64,000 bases of DNA, taken from Blastomyces gilchristii SLH14081. Taxonomy: Eukaryota; Ascomycota; Eurotiomycetes; Onygenales; Ajellomycetaceae. Location: the NCBI RefSeq assembly GCF_000003855.2, contig NW_003101647.1, positions 263,744 to 327,743 on the forward strand, in the 5' to 3' direction. Below the pieces are notes generated by a model. That model was not told where the DNA came from. It did not search any database and was given only the letters and a program-made list of their open reading frames with translations. Made by a program: the position numbers and the translations under genes. This document shows positions 11,720 to 23,324 of the stretch, one piece after another (the stretch's first letter is position 1; every line of letters starts with the position of its first letter).

Positions 11720-12821
11720 TATGTTGTTTTATTTTTATTTTTTATGTCGGGGAGTTGGTGAGTGCTATTTTATTTCATTTAATTCAATTTATTTTCTGTC
11801 TTCGGACGGGGGGGCGGGGACGGGATTTGTCGTCTCACCCGAGTTGTTGAGATGGCCGCGGAAATGGTGTAATTTGTTGTGATGGGGGATGGGGCCAGGG
11901 TCGTCTAGCTTGCAAGAATAGTATGGTAGGACCTCCTTTTATCGATATTCGGGGCTCGTGGGAGGGTCGAAGATAACTGGGGCTACCTATGCCTGACTGG
12001 CAATGGAGATCGGCTCGGAATGCATGGGGGGGGAGAGAGACGTGCGGGATCGCTGGTGCATGTGCATACATACATACGTATGCAGGCTTAGTTAGTTCTG
12101 GCGATGTTCCAGTCGGGAAATATGGCGACAGGAAGATAGATAGGGAGAGTGAATGAGAGAGAAAAAGAGATAACTAGAGGGAGAATATGAGAATATGAGA
12201 GAGAGAGAGAGAAAAAAGACATAGCGAGGAAGTGATGATGATGGATGGATGTGGGAACTGACGGCTTAGTCATTCACCGCGGTAAGATGCCTGTACGGTA
12301 CGGTACGTACTCTCATCACCAATCCAACCGCGGATATAACTTGAACATTAAAAAAGACGAGAATAGAATACCAAATTGATCTATATCTCTATAAAATAAG
12401 CTTCCATAATACTCTGAAGAGCCATCTCTTCCTCCCCACGCTGGCATGCTGAGGGGTTCCTCCTAAATTCTCGTTGATCGACTAGTAATTTTGGATGTAA
12501 CAAGAACCGAAACGCTGGCATTTCCTGTTCGGGCACTAAGAGCACGTGGCGGCTCTTGGCGCGCAGTTGCCGCCATAATCTAGGCTACTTTAGGAATAGT
12601 GCGGACATCAGGTCTCAGCCTCATCTGCCTTTGCTTGCGCTATCATAGAACGGGGGCTGGCGGGATTTATTTTTAGACCACTGTCGGGGAATTATTTATT
12701 TATTTTTTTTTTTTTTTATTTTTTTTTTTTTTTTGGTATTATACGCTAGAAAGATAAAGGGTTTCGGTTTACACTCCTGCCTACCCATCTCCATGTCCTG
12801 TCCTTGTATTATAGCTTCGTT
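11720..12821. other. Intergenic: membrane-protein promoter and UTP21 3' side
   Basis: No gene is supported. It holds a GTACG-repeat (GTACGGTACGGTACGTAC, about 12294-12311), a GA-rich block at 12140-12215 and a T-rich low-complexity tract at about 12691-12734 next to the UTP21 3' end. Confidence 0.5.
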
Positions 12822-12877
12822 TTACCTCGCAGAGCGCAAAAATCCCACAATCCCCCTACAATACCCCTCCACCTCCT

Positions 12878-15800
12878 CTACCTCCTCCCCTCCCGCTCCT
12901 GCTCAACCTTCCACTCCCCCAGCGCCTCCCGCAACGCTGTCCTTGTCCCCTCTGCCTCCCCCTCACCATCACCACCATCATCATCATCATCATCATTCCC
13001 CTCCCCATTCTCATCTTCTCCAACATCAACAACATCCCCATGCACCCGCAAAAACACAGCCATCCACGCATTCACAAGCTCAAAGTCCCTCCTCGTCCGC
13101 AACTGCGCTGTCAGCGCCTGCACGAACGCTACCAGCTCGTTGGTAGCGCCGTGTCTATTCCCACTTAGCAGGCCTGGGTCGAGAGAGCGGATTTCTAGAT
13201 CGGCTTTGGCCGGGGGGAGGGATTTGAGGTAGGCGATGAAAGGGTCATAGGGGTTTCCGGTTTGCTTCGTACTATTGCTGGAGGCGGAGGAGCAGGAATG
13301 GAGGAGGGTGGTGAATTTGGATGCTTGCATGCTGGGGTCGTTGGCGCGTTGGAGTTTGGCGATCCGGGAGCGTTCGGCTGGGGTGGTCTTTTTGGTTTCT
13401 GAGGTGTCTTCTTCTGCCCCTGCTGCTGGGATGAGCGAGGTAGAGTCGGAATCGGGTTTGGTGAGGGTGGAAGGGAGGAAGAAGGGGGCTTTCTGTGGGA
13501 CCTTTGGGGGTTCCTTGGGTTTGTTTCGTTCCTGTAGTGATTTGTTGTTTTAGTAAGTCAATGAATCCAGCCATAGTGGTTTATTGGGAAATAGTTCGTT
13601 CTCACCTTAATAACATCAAGATGCAAGAGCGTCTGCCACCTGCTCTTTGGCGTAATACTCAACGTCATCATATCACTACTCAACTGCTCCGTCGGCAACA
13701 CAAGCGGCCCCTCATCACCTCCATCCCCCGCATCCTCCTCAAACGCAGCTTCCAAAATCGCCGCCCCACCCTCCCCCGACGCCGTCGGCGCGCTCACCTC
13801 CACAATAGCATCCTCCTCAATATGCTTCGTCGGGACATGCGTGAACAAGCTTCGATTATTCCAAATACTCACCCCAACCCCATCTGCATGCGCCGTCGCC
13901 AGGAACTCGCCTGTCACCGACATCGCGAGCGCGGTACACGTATTCGCCAGACGGAAGGCATCGATCAGATGGCCTGTTGGCAGGTCCCAGACGCGAATGA
14001 CGGAGTCCATGGATGCGGCGATGATCCAGCGGCCGTCGTTGGAGACGCAGAAGTCGTTGATCTGGCCGATGGCGCCCCAGAGTTCGCGGACAAGTTTGCG
14101 CGTCTCGATATCGATGACGCGGATGGAGAGGTCGTCGCAGCTTAGGGCGATCAGGTCGCTGGAGGCGTTCTGGCGGAGGCCGGTGATAGAGCACATGGGA
14201 TGCCAATCTAGTTCGTGCAGGAGTTGGCCCGTAGTGAATTTCCAGAACTGCGGGAAATATGTTAGAGTTGTATAGTCGTTGTAGTGTGTGGATGGATATA
14301 TATATATGTATATGGTTAAAACAAACCTTCACTTTCCCATCAAGCCCGCAGCTTATAACTGTAGTATTCAGTGCGTCAACCATCAACCCTGTAACGGCGC
14401 TGGTGTGTTTTCCCTCGCCCATTTGGAAGCCTCGTTTGCCGCTGGCCCCAGTCTCCATATCGTCCATTTCATCCAATTGCATGATCTTCAACTTCCTCGC
14501 TTGGGCGGGAGTTACCCGCGCTGGGAACGACTGTCGATGCATGCCGGATTGCAGATTGTACATGTCAATTGAGCCACCCGCGGACCCGACTAGTGCAAAG
14601 GTGCCACACGGCGAAACAGCGACGCTCTGTGGAGAGTTGGGTTAGTTGTCTTGTAAATCTTAATCTGGCCCTTGAATCCACAGCGATAATAAAAGGGGAA
14701 AAGAGAAAAAAAAAAAAAAAAAGAAAGAAAGAAAGAAAGAAAGAAGCAGAAAAGGAGACAACAAACCTTAACCTCCGTACCATCACGCGTTGCAAAAGCC
14801 CATCGCCCAGCCTTCTTCCTCCCCCAAAACCAGGTCCGCGCAAACCTATCACCCCGATGGCCCGTAACAACACTCTCCCACCCAGTCAAATTAGTTGACT
14901 CCGTAGTGCCCCCCTTCACATTAGCCCAGGCCGGCCCGCTCGCACCCGCAGCGCCCGCTGCAGTCCCCATGCCTCCATCCCTATTCAACGAGCACGCCAC
15001 ACAGGTAATCTCGGGCGTTTTAAAGTCCTCCGTCCGCGCCCCTAGATAACCCTTCTTCTTACTCTTTTGCTTCACATGGCCCTGCGACAGCTCCGTGCTC
15101 TGCGAATCCTTCCGCAGACTCAGGCCCCATAGACTCCGATCCTTGCTGGCGCTGAGAATCCATTTGCCAACGGCGTCGGAGTCGTCGGAGGAGGCGGGGA
15201 GGAAGCGGAGGGTGGTGATGGGCGCCGAGTGGCCGCTGCGTGAGTGCAGGGGCCGAGGGACCGGTGAGAAAGGGGTCTCGTCGAAGATCCAGGAGCGGAG
15301 CGCGTTGTCGGTGCCTGTGGATACTAGGACGGGTTGGCCGTTTAGGAACTCGATTTTGCTGATGCCGGGTTCTTCGGAGGAGGAGGAGGAGGAGGAGGAT
15401 TCGTGCGCGTCGCGGAGGACGCCGGTGACTCTGCCACCGTTGTTCAGGTCCCACATGGTGATGTCGCCGCTGTCGGCGCTGGCAGTGGCCATGACGCCTG
15501 CTTTGCGGCCGTCGTGGCCGGCGCCTAGATCGTCGGTGCGGAAGGAGATGCAGGTGATTGGCGAGATGGGCGCGGTCGTTGAAGCTGAAGCGGGAGAGCG
15601 GAGTTGTAGGACGGCCTGGTCCGTTCTGACGTTGTGGATGGTCAGGGCTCCGCTGCTGTAGGCGATTGCGAGAAGGGAGAGGGCGGGTGTAGGCTCCATG
15701 GCCGTCACGGCGCCTGCGTCTGGGGTTGTGGGGAGGATGGTGTAGACCAGTTTCCCCGTGGAAAGGTTCCAGATATCAATGCTGCCATCCTGGCGGCCGG

Positions 15801-16540
15801 CGAAGATCTTGTTGAGGTATGTGGGCATGTTGCATATCCGGCCCGTCAGGACGCGAGTGGCACCCCCCTTGGACGATGCTGATCGTTGACTGGGAGGGGT
15901 GAGGGTCGTGTAATGCTCGAAGGTCGTAGACTTCCACACGCGAATGGTATTGCTGCCGCAGCCAACAATCCACGAGCCAAACACTAGCAGCTGCTCAATC
16001 GGTTCGGTTGTCCCTCCTGTAGTTGCTGGTGAGGAGGGCAAGGGCAGTTCTCCCACTTTCTTCCCACGTTTGAACACCCAGATACCACCACCCCAGGCAG
16101 CCAACACCTTGTCCTTCCAGGCACATATTGCCGTTATAACTGTGGGGGTTTGGGGGCGTGTGAGGAAGACCAGGCTTAGGCCACGGCGGAGGTCGTAGGT
16201 CTGCAGGGATCTGCCGACAGAGGTGGTGATTTGGAATGTGGTTTTGCCCAGCGGGACAGAGGTGAAGGGCACAGTGGTTGGGGATACAAGTCCTAGAGTC
16301 TTTTATATATTTTCAATAGAGATTGTTAGTTAGGTCTATTATTTCCAGATTTTCTCTCAATCCCCAAAGAAGGAATATATAAAAAAAAAAATGAGAAGAA
16401 CGCACTCTGAAGGGTGAGAATATCCGCGAGCTCGGAGGGAGAGGAGCAGCAGTATCTTTCGAGACGAGCTGGCCTGGGGCGACCTTCTGTCTCTTCGCGA
16501 CAGGGAACCCAAAGGCGTCGCTGTCAATTGACGACAGCAT
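12878..16540 (-). CDS. UTP21: U3 snoRNP / SSU processome WD-repeat protein Utp21
   Basis: This essential nucleolar subunit of the UTP-B complex is needed for 18S rRNA maturation (human WDR36). Exons are 16540-16406, 16299-14767, 14626-14327, 14247-13606 and 13531-12878, giving 1087 residues. The N-terminal segment ends RIFSPFR and continues TLGLVSPTTVPFTSVPLGKT across intron 1, as in fungal homologs. Two WD40 propellers follow, with visible repeats such as IWNLSTGK, DITMWDLNN and VIRVWDLPTG. After the propellers comes the C-terminal Utp21 region starting PFFLPSTL. The frame stops at TAG 12878-12880 after EQEREGRR. A different frame just downstream continues as a family-like tail to a TAA at 12822-12824 (see findings). 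The donor of intron 1 is GTGCGT and its acceptor AAAAG is poor in pyrimidines. Intron 2 carries a long pyrimidine/T tract. Divergent from ASP1. Confidence 0.92.
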
Positions 16541-17416
16541 GGTGTATGGTATGTATGTGTGTGAATATGAGCTGGTTGGTGTGCTAACTATCTCAGACCG
16601 TCATGTTGTGTTGTTTTTTTTTTTTTTGAGGGATGAATATTTTTCTCTTGGCTTTGTCAAAAATAACCGGTAGACTTTTTTCTTTTTTTCTTTTTTAAAA
16701 ATTTAAATATTATTCCGACGTTCCAAGAGGACGGAAGAGGCGTTTTGGCTAACTTATTTAGCTAGGTATTTTCTTTTTCTGGTTAATTTTTGTTAGTTGA
16801 ATATATTTTCTGCCAGGAGGGGGTTTTTGCCGTTTTGGGATATTTAGATGCAGAATATCATAAATATTTTCTTTCATATTTATTGGATGAATCAAGATCT
16901 CTCTCTCACTATCCATCCATCAGCTAAATAGTTACAGGTAAAGGTAACTAGATTATATCCGCATATAATTAAGTATTATCTAGTTAAATAAGTATTTAAA
17001 TAGTTAAGTTACTGCTGCTTGATGCCGCACAATTTGCCATTGAACCCATCTTGGCGGGGGATTTATTTATTAAATATAATAACAAACAGCTTTCGGTTCT
17101 TTCTTTATCGTTTAAATATTTATCACCTGCTAGCATCATCTAAATACTCCGTAACGTTACTATTTAATAAATAAATACATCGACGAAATAGACAGCAGCC
17201 AGCAGGATAGGAACCAGCATATTTACAGCACAGATTCACAGCACTGGTTGCGCACAATAATAACTCGCAGGAGCTATTATTTAGCTAAATATTTAACTAT
17301 TTACTTCATATTATATTGCTTCTTCCGCTGAACTGCCAGGTATTTTAAGCCCAACTTCGCTATCCCTATAATATTATATATATATATATATATATATACT
17401 CCGTATATATGTCCAA
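16541..17416. promoter_or_regulatory. Divergent promoter UTP21/ASP1
   Basis: Very AT-rich region of about 0.9 kb with repeated TATTTAA/TTAAATA steps. It includes an AAAAATTTAAAT stretch near 16695 (similar to the RRPE element of ribosome-biogenesis promoters, by resemblance only), two ACTCCGTA octamers (17146-17153 and 17398-17405) and a (TA)n run at 17377-17398. The run lies about 20 bp before the ASP1 start codon. Confidence 0.5.
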
Positions 17417-18907
17417 ATGGCGGCGGATAGCATGGACTCGGTGAATGTTATTATTACTGCCGGAACAGACAACGCAGGAGCATCGCCAGTACCAGCACCA
17501 GCACCAGCATCAATCCTCGCGGCGACAGACATCAACACCAACACAGACACAACAACCACAGACACATCCACATCCACAGCCACAGCCATAGACAGGACAT
17601 CGCAGCAAATGCAAACTCCGGCTGCCGCTTCTCCTTCAGGCTCTGCCGCTGCCGCTGCCTCTGTCCCCGCGCCCAAAGCAGCAACTCCGTCCCTCGACCA
17701 CCAGCAGCCACAACCACAACCACAGACACAGACACAGACAAACAGCGCTGCGGATCGCAATATGCTTGCCGGAGACTCTTCGAAGACCGTTGCTTCATCC
17801 ACCGCGACAACTACTGGTGCTGCAACTACTCCAATTACGATTACGACTACGACTACGACTACTACTGCTACTGCTACTGCTGCTGCTACAGCGCCTTCTA
17901 CAGCTACCTCTCCTACCCCTACGCCCGCAATTCCCACTACAATTCGCCCTCGACCAAACCAGACCTTTGCTACAGAGAGAGACACTCCCAGAGACTCCCA
18001 TCGCGTCTCCTTCTCCTCCCTCTACTCACTAGGCTCCACCATCTACTCCGCCACCGGTGACCGCATCACAAGCACTGGCACATCCAGCGTGGCCGGCTCA
18101 ATTAAAGGCGGCATGGAGGGCGCCGCTGTTAGGAATTCCTCTGGCCTCCTGGGTCTGGGTAATGGCGTGGACACAGCGCCGGTAGGAGATTCTATCATCA
18201 ATTCTCCCACTACAGCCCCCTCGCCCGGGCCGGGAGCAGTAGGTACGAATCCCCTGTGTTCCATTCCCTCCTCCTCCCCTCCTCCAATCTAGTCTGTGTG
18301 AATCCCTGCTAATCGTAACTAACTGTGTCTCAATCCCAAACAGCCTCTCCTATACCCCGTAGCGATGCAGGCACTGATGGTCGTCCTACAACAAACTGGG
18401 TGTCCCGCCCTGCAAGATCCTCCAGCCGAACACCAAGGAGGTTCAGCGGGAGCACGGCAGCAAGCAGTGCAAGTGAAGCTGATCGTAAGTTGCACAGAAA
18501 ATCAATAAAAGTTAAAAAATAAAATAAAAATAAAATAAAATAAAATAAAATAAAATAAAAAAACCCCAAGTCCCCTTTTCAGTGATGTGATTTGCACAGA
18601 AACAAACCAAGCTGACGAAAATGCAACCCTGATAATAGCCAAGGTTCCCTTCATCGGGAAGATCGGGGTGTGCGCCTTGGACGTCAAGGCCCGCAGCAAG
18701 CCTAGCCAGAATATCCTTACCAGACTGCAGTCAAAGGGCGATTTTGAGGTTATTGTGTTTGGTGATAAGGTTATTCTTGACGAGGGTATGTTCTACTCTT
18801 CTTTCACTTCTCATCTCTCATCCCTCCTTCCCAGAAGACAGAAGATATATGTGAATATATGCTAATATATTTTTTTTATAGATGTGGAGAATTGGCCCGT
18901 GTGGTAG

Positions 18908-18970
<63 letters not shown>

Positions 18971-21900
18971 GTGTTTGTGTGTGTAACAGCGGGTATATCA
19001 ACACCAGCAACGCTAATTTATATTATATCTATATAGCGACTTTTTAATTGCCTTCTTCTCCGATGGTTTCCCCCTAGACAAAGCGATTGCTTACGCCAAG
19101 CTGAGGAAACCTTTTTGCATCAATGATCTCCCCATGCAAAAGGTCCTCTGGGATCGACGTCTTTGCCTTCGTATTCTCGACCAGATGGGTGTCCGAACCC
19201 CGAAACGGCTGGAGGTCAATAGAGATGGCGGCCCCAAACTCGAATGTCAGAAACTTGCTAAGCATCTATATGAACTCACTGGAGTGAAGCTGGAAGGCCC
19301 TGATAACGGAACTGGTGGTGGTATTCCCAGAACACAGTCTGTGTCCATGTCCGAAGACGGTGAAACCCTCATTGTTGATGGCAAAGCTTTCAAAAAACCA
19401 TTTGTCGAAAAACCAGTCAGTGGGGAGGATCATAATATTCACATTTATTTCCCCAACGATCATCAGTACGGTGGTGGTGGCCGTCGACTCTTTCGCAAAA
19501 TCGGTAACAAGAGTTCAGAGTACGATCCAAACCTGACTGTCCCAAGATCTGTTCTCGAGAAGGATGGAAGTTACCTTTACGAGCAGTTTTTGAGGGTTGA
19601 CAACGCTGAGGATGTCAAGGCGTATACGGTAGGGCCAGATTTTTGCCACGCGGAGACCCGAAAGTCCCCCGTCGTTGACGGCCTTGTCCGCCGGAACACC
19701 CATGGCAAAGAGCTGAGATACATAACCAAGCTAAGCAAGGAAGAGGCTACGATGGCAACCAAGATATCCAACGGTTTTGGACAAAGGATATGTGGCTTTG
19801 ATATGCTCCGCGTTGGCGACAAGTCTTATGTGATCGACGTCAACGGCTGGAGTTTTGTCAAGGATAATAATGATTATTATGATAAATGTGCAAAAATCCT
19901 GCGCGAGATGTTCATCAGCCAGAAACTGCGCAGGGAAGGGAAGATCGAACACTTGGAAGGGCCCCCACTTGAGATGGCCGCTCCGCGCAAGAACATTAGC
20001 GGTTCCCACAGACAGACGCTCAAATCCCTCTTGAAATCTCCCAGTATGACGAGAATGCAGGGTCAGTATTACAATCAAAAGGCCCATCCAAGTGTTTCTG
20101 CAGATTTGACTCCCGCGACGACCACATTCCCGACTCCCTTTTCGGATTCCAGCGACTCAAAACACCCCGGGGCCTTCCCCGCCATGAGCGACGGACAGTA
20201 TGCCGTGAAAGTGAAATCAGAAGATGACACCACTTCAACTGATCCTTCTCTGACGGAACCTGTCGCTGCTCCACCCCCAGCCTCGAAGCATTCATGGAAG
20301 TTAAAGGGGATGGTCGCTGTAATCCGCCATGCTGATCGGACTCCAAAGCAGAAGTTCAAATTCACTTTCCATACCCAGCCGTTTATTGACCTCCTGAAGG
20401 GTCATCAAGAAGAAGTTGTCATCAAAGGAGAGTTAGCGCTACGCAGTGTTTCTGATGCTGTTAATGTTGCGATGAAGGAAGGTATCGAGGATATGGAAAA
20501 GCTGAAGCTCCTTCAAGCATCACTTCATCATAAGGGCGGGTGGCCGGGGACAAAAGTCCAGATTAAACCGATGTTTAGACGCCGAACGGCTGATGAGTTG
20601 CGGAACCGGGACCGCTCTAATAACGCCCTGAGCCCTGTCTCCGAGAAGCCTAATGAAGGAGAGTCAACTCAAGGAAGTACTGGAGCGGAGGGAGACGGCA
20701 CCCATCCATTGACCCATATTAGAAGTAATTCTATGTCCGGCCCCACATTCTCGCGCTTTTCGGCCGTGGAGAACGATTTGATTCTAGATAAGCTTCAATT
20801 GGTGATTAAATGGGGCGGTGAGCCTACGCACGCCGCACGATACCAATCGCAGGACGTAGGGCTCAATATGAGGGATGACTTGAAACTCATGAATAAGGAG
20901 GCGCTGAATGATGTCCGGATATTTACCAGTTCGGAAAGGAGGGTTAGTACAAGTGGTAAGTTTTGACCTGCCGATCTTTACACTATAGGGAACTCTTGCC
21001 GACTCTTTTTTCTCCTTACAGCACAAATATTCGCCTCCGCGTTCCTTGACCAGAAGGATGTACCTGAAGATTTCATCCAAGTGAGAAAGGATCTACTTGA
21101 TGATTCAAATGCAGCTAAGGATGAGATGGACAAGGTCAAGAAGAAGCTCAAGCTACTGTTAAGAGAAGGAAACTCTGCTCCGCCTCAGTTTGCCTGGCCA
21201 AAGGAAAACTTTCCTGAACCGTCAATTGTCTTGTCAACCGTTGTTGAACTTATGAAGTTCCATAGGAAAGTCATGAGATACAATTTCGCACGGCTGGAGA
21301 GTGAGTTGAATTCCACATCCGCTGCTCGAAGCGGTTCGGATGGTCAGTGCAAAAACGGTAATCAAGACACCCCTGCCCTTGGTTCTATTCAGGGGCGTTG
21401 GTGTGCTGGAGAAGACCCCCAACTGTTTAAGGAGAGATGGGAGAAGCTGTTTGCAGAATTCTGTGATACCGAGAAGGTCGACCCTGGTAAACTTTCTGAG
21501 CTGTATGATAGTATGAAGTTCGATGCCTTGCATAACCGCCAGTTCTTGGATTGGGTATTTGTGCCTCCCGATAGCATGCTTCAGGCAGATGGTGGGAAAC
21601 AAAACGGTCAAGGCTCTCCCAACGATAAAATGAACTCCGCTGGCATGGAGAGTGTTGAGTCTGGTAGCAATATGTCACAGAGGTCCCAACAGCAACGACC
21701 GAACGATTCGGGTAGCGGCGGCGGCGGCGGCGATGCTTCTGGGGCAGGTGAGAAGGGTGACGATAAATACAATACACTTGCTCATCGTCTCGGGCTTAGA
21801 AGGAAGTCAGTCTTGGACCTGCCGGCGATGCATCCTATTGGTCCGCTGGAAGATTGGTACGATTCTTATTTCAAGCTCTATGCCGGTTCCACCCAGACAA

Positions 21901-22677
21901 AGACCAAAACCGACAAAAGACTCTCAAGGCTTCGCCAACTCTACAAACTCGCGAAGGTGCTTTTCGATTTCGTAACCCCGCAAGAATACGGAATTGACGA
22001 CAGCGAGAAGCTTGAAATCGGTCTATTGACTTCCCTCCCCTTACTACGGGAGATAGTAATGGACCTAGAAGAAGTCCAAGCGTCCCCAGACGCCAAGTCA
22101 TTCTTCTACTTCACCAAGGAATCGCACATCTACACGCTCCTCAATTGTATTCTGGAAGGCGGCATTCAGACGAAGATCGCGCGCCGTGCCATCCCCGAAT
22201 TAGATTACCTCTCGCAAATCTGCTTCGAGCTGTATGAAGCGCAGGACAGCGAGTCGGCGACTTTCTCGTACTCGATCCGCATCTCTATTAGTCCTGGTTG
22301 TCACACGTTTGATCCGCTGGATGTGCAGTTGGATTCGCGACATGCGATTGGGTGTGCTCCGCGGAGGAGCTTGACGGCGCATCAGGATTGGAAGGAGGTT
22401 ATCGAGACGCTGAAGGCGAAGTTTGATACGTAAGTTATCTCTCTCTCTCTTTTATTTTATTTTTTTTTTCCTTTCGGTTATATATCTTTTTAGAAAACGG
22501 AGTGAGGAGGATTATGTATGTTGGGGTATTATATCAGTTAACTAACTAGATGCGGTACGCATGAGCAGTGTGAAACTTCCCAAGTCGTTTATTGCGGTCA
22601 ACTTGAGCGATAAGCATGCGGCGGCGAAGTATGTTAACGACAAAGAGGAGGATATTGCAGTGGCGGAGAGTGGGTGA
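17417..22677 (+). CDS. ASP1: Inositol hexakisphosphate/diphosphoinositol-pentakisphosphate kinase (PPIP5K, Asp1/Vip1)
   Basis: This bifunctional enzyme phosphorylates IP6/5-IP7 at position 1 and, through its second domain, hydrolyses the product; in fungi it affects polarity, phosphate response and dimorphism. Seven exons: 17417-18242, 18344-18484, 18600-18785, 18882-18903, 19037-20955, 21022-22429 and 22569-22677, giving 1536 residues. Residues 1-320 are low complexity (Thr/Ala/Pro/Gln) and probably disordered. The ATP-grasp kinase begins at [17 protein letters not shown] and includes [37 protein letters not shown] and [18 protein letters not shown] (here [18 protein letters not shown]). The histidine-acid-phosphatase-like domain opens with [11 protein letters not shown] at about residue 822 and closes near [15 protein letters not shown]. 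Exon 4 is only 22 bp. The exon 2/3 junction is the least certain: I use the acceptor at 18599 because the nearer CAG gives a stop. Intron 2 carries a TAAAA repeat and intron 4 a 57-T tract. Confidence 0.92.
18522..18560. repeat. (TAAAA)n repeat inside ASP1 intron 2
   Basis: An array of TAAAA/AAATA units about 40 bp long between the donor at 18485 and the acceptor at 18599. Confidence 0.85.
18913..18969. repeat. 57-nt T homopolymer in ASP1 intron 4
   Basis: An unbroken run of 57 T on the coding strand. It starts 9 bases after the donor of the intron that follows the 22-bp exon. Length in the assembly may be inexact. Confidence 0.95.
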
Positions 22678-23324
22678 GTGGTGAGTGGTGAGGGAGGGGG
22701 AGAGAGGTATTGGTGTTGAGAGGCACTATTTATTTTATTTCATGATTATGCGTTTACGGTTTGATTGATTATTATGTATGTCTACGATATTTCTCCGCTG
22801 GTGTTCTTGAGGGAACGAATTCATGACGGGTGGACGAGTGGTTTAAATTGCACTGCATACATATATACATACATACATATATAGCTATGGGTGGATGGGT
22901 TGGGAGGCACTCTGAATTGCATCTTTTAGAGGGGCGATATTACAGGAGTCAACAAAAAAAAAAATGAAAGGAAATGAAAGGAAAGGAAAAGAGAGGGAAC
23001 TGGATTGAATGGGCGGCTTTGTGAGTTTTTGTTCTTATCTTCTTTGCTAATCAGTTTATCGCAGAATATAAAATTAGTATTTATACAGATAATGTGAATA
23101 TATTTTAAGATGATGTATTTGAGCAGAGGTAAATTCTTGTACAGTACATTGTGCACATACATTGCGTGCTTAGCCATATAATTCGACATTAATTTATAGC
23201 TAGATATCTGCAGATGGATTAATAATGAATTCCATCATGCCCATTGCTTATTTATTCCTAGGATATAAATATATATATATATAGAAATACAAATCCGATT
23301 AACTTAAGCATCCCGCATCCACCC
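22678..23324. other. Intergenic ASP1-lipid kinase gene
   Basis: AT-rich, with TACATA and TA repeats (about 22857-22883 and 23266-23283). No gene is supported. It holds the ASP1 3' UTR and the promoter of the next gene. Confidence 0.5.

Noticed and set aside
17374..17985. 203-codon minus-strand frame rich in Val/Ala
   Set aside because: It is the complement of the ASP1 N-terminal triplet repeats; the composition explains it.
18913..18969. Long T run as a retrotransposon tail
   Set aside because: It lies inside an intron with intact splice sites; no target-site duplication or reverse-transcriptase fragment is seen.
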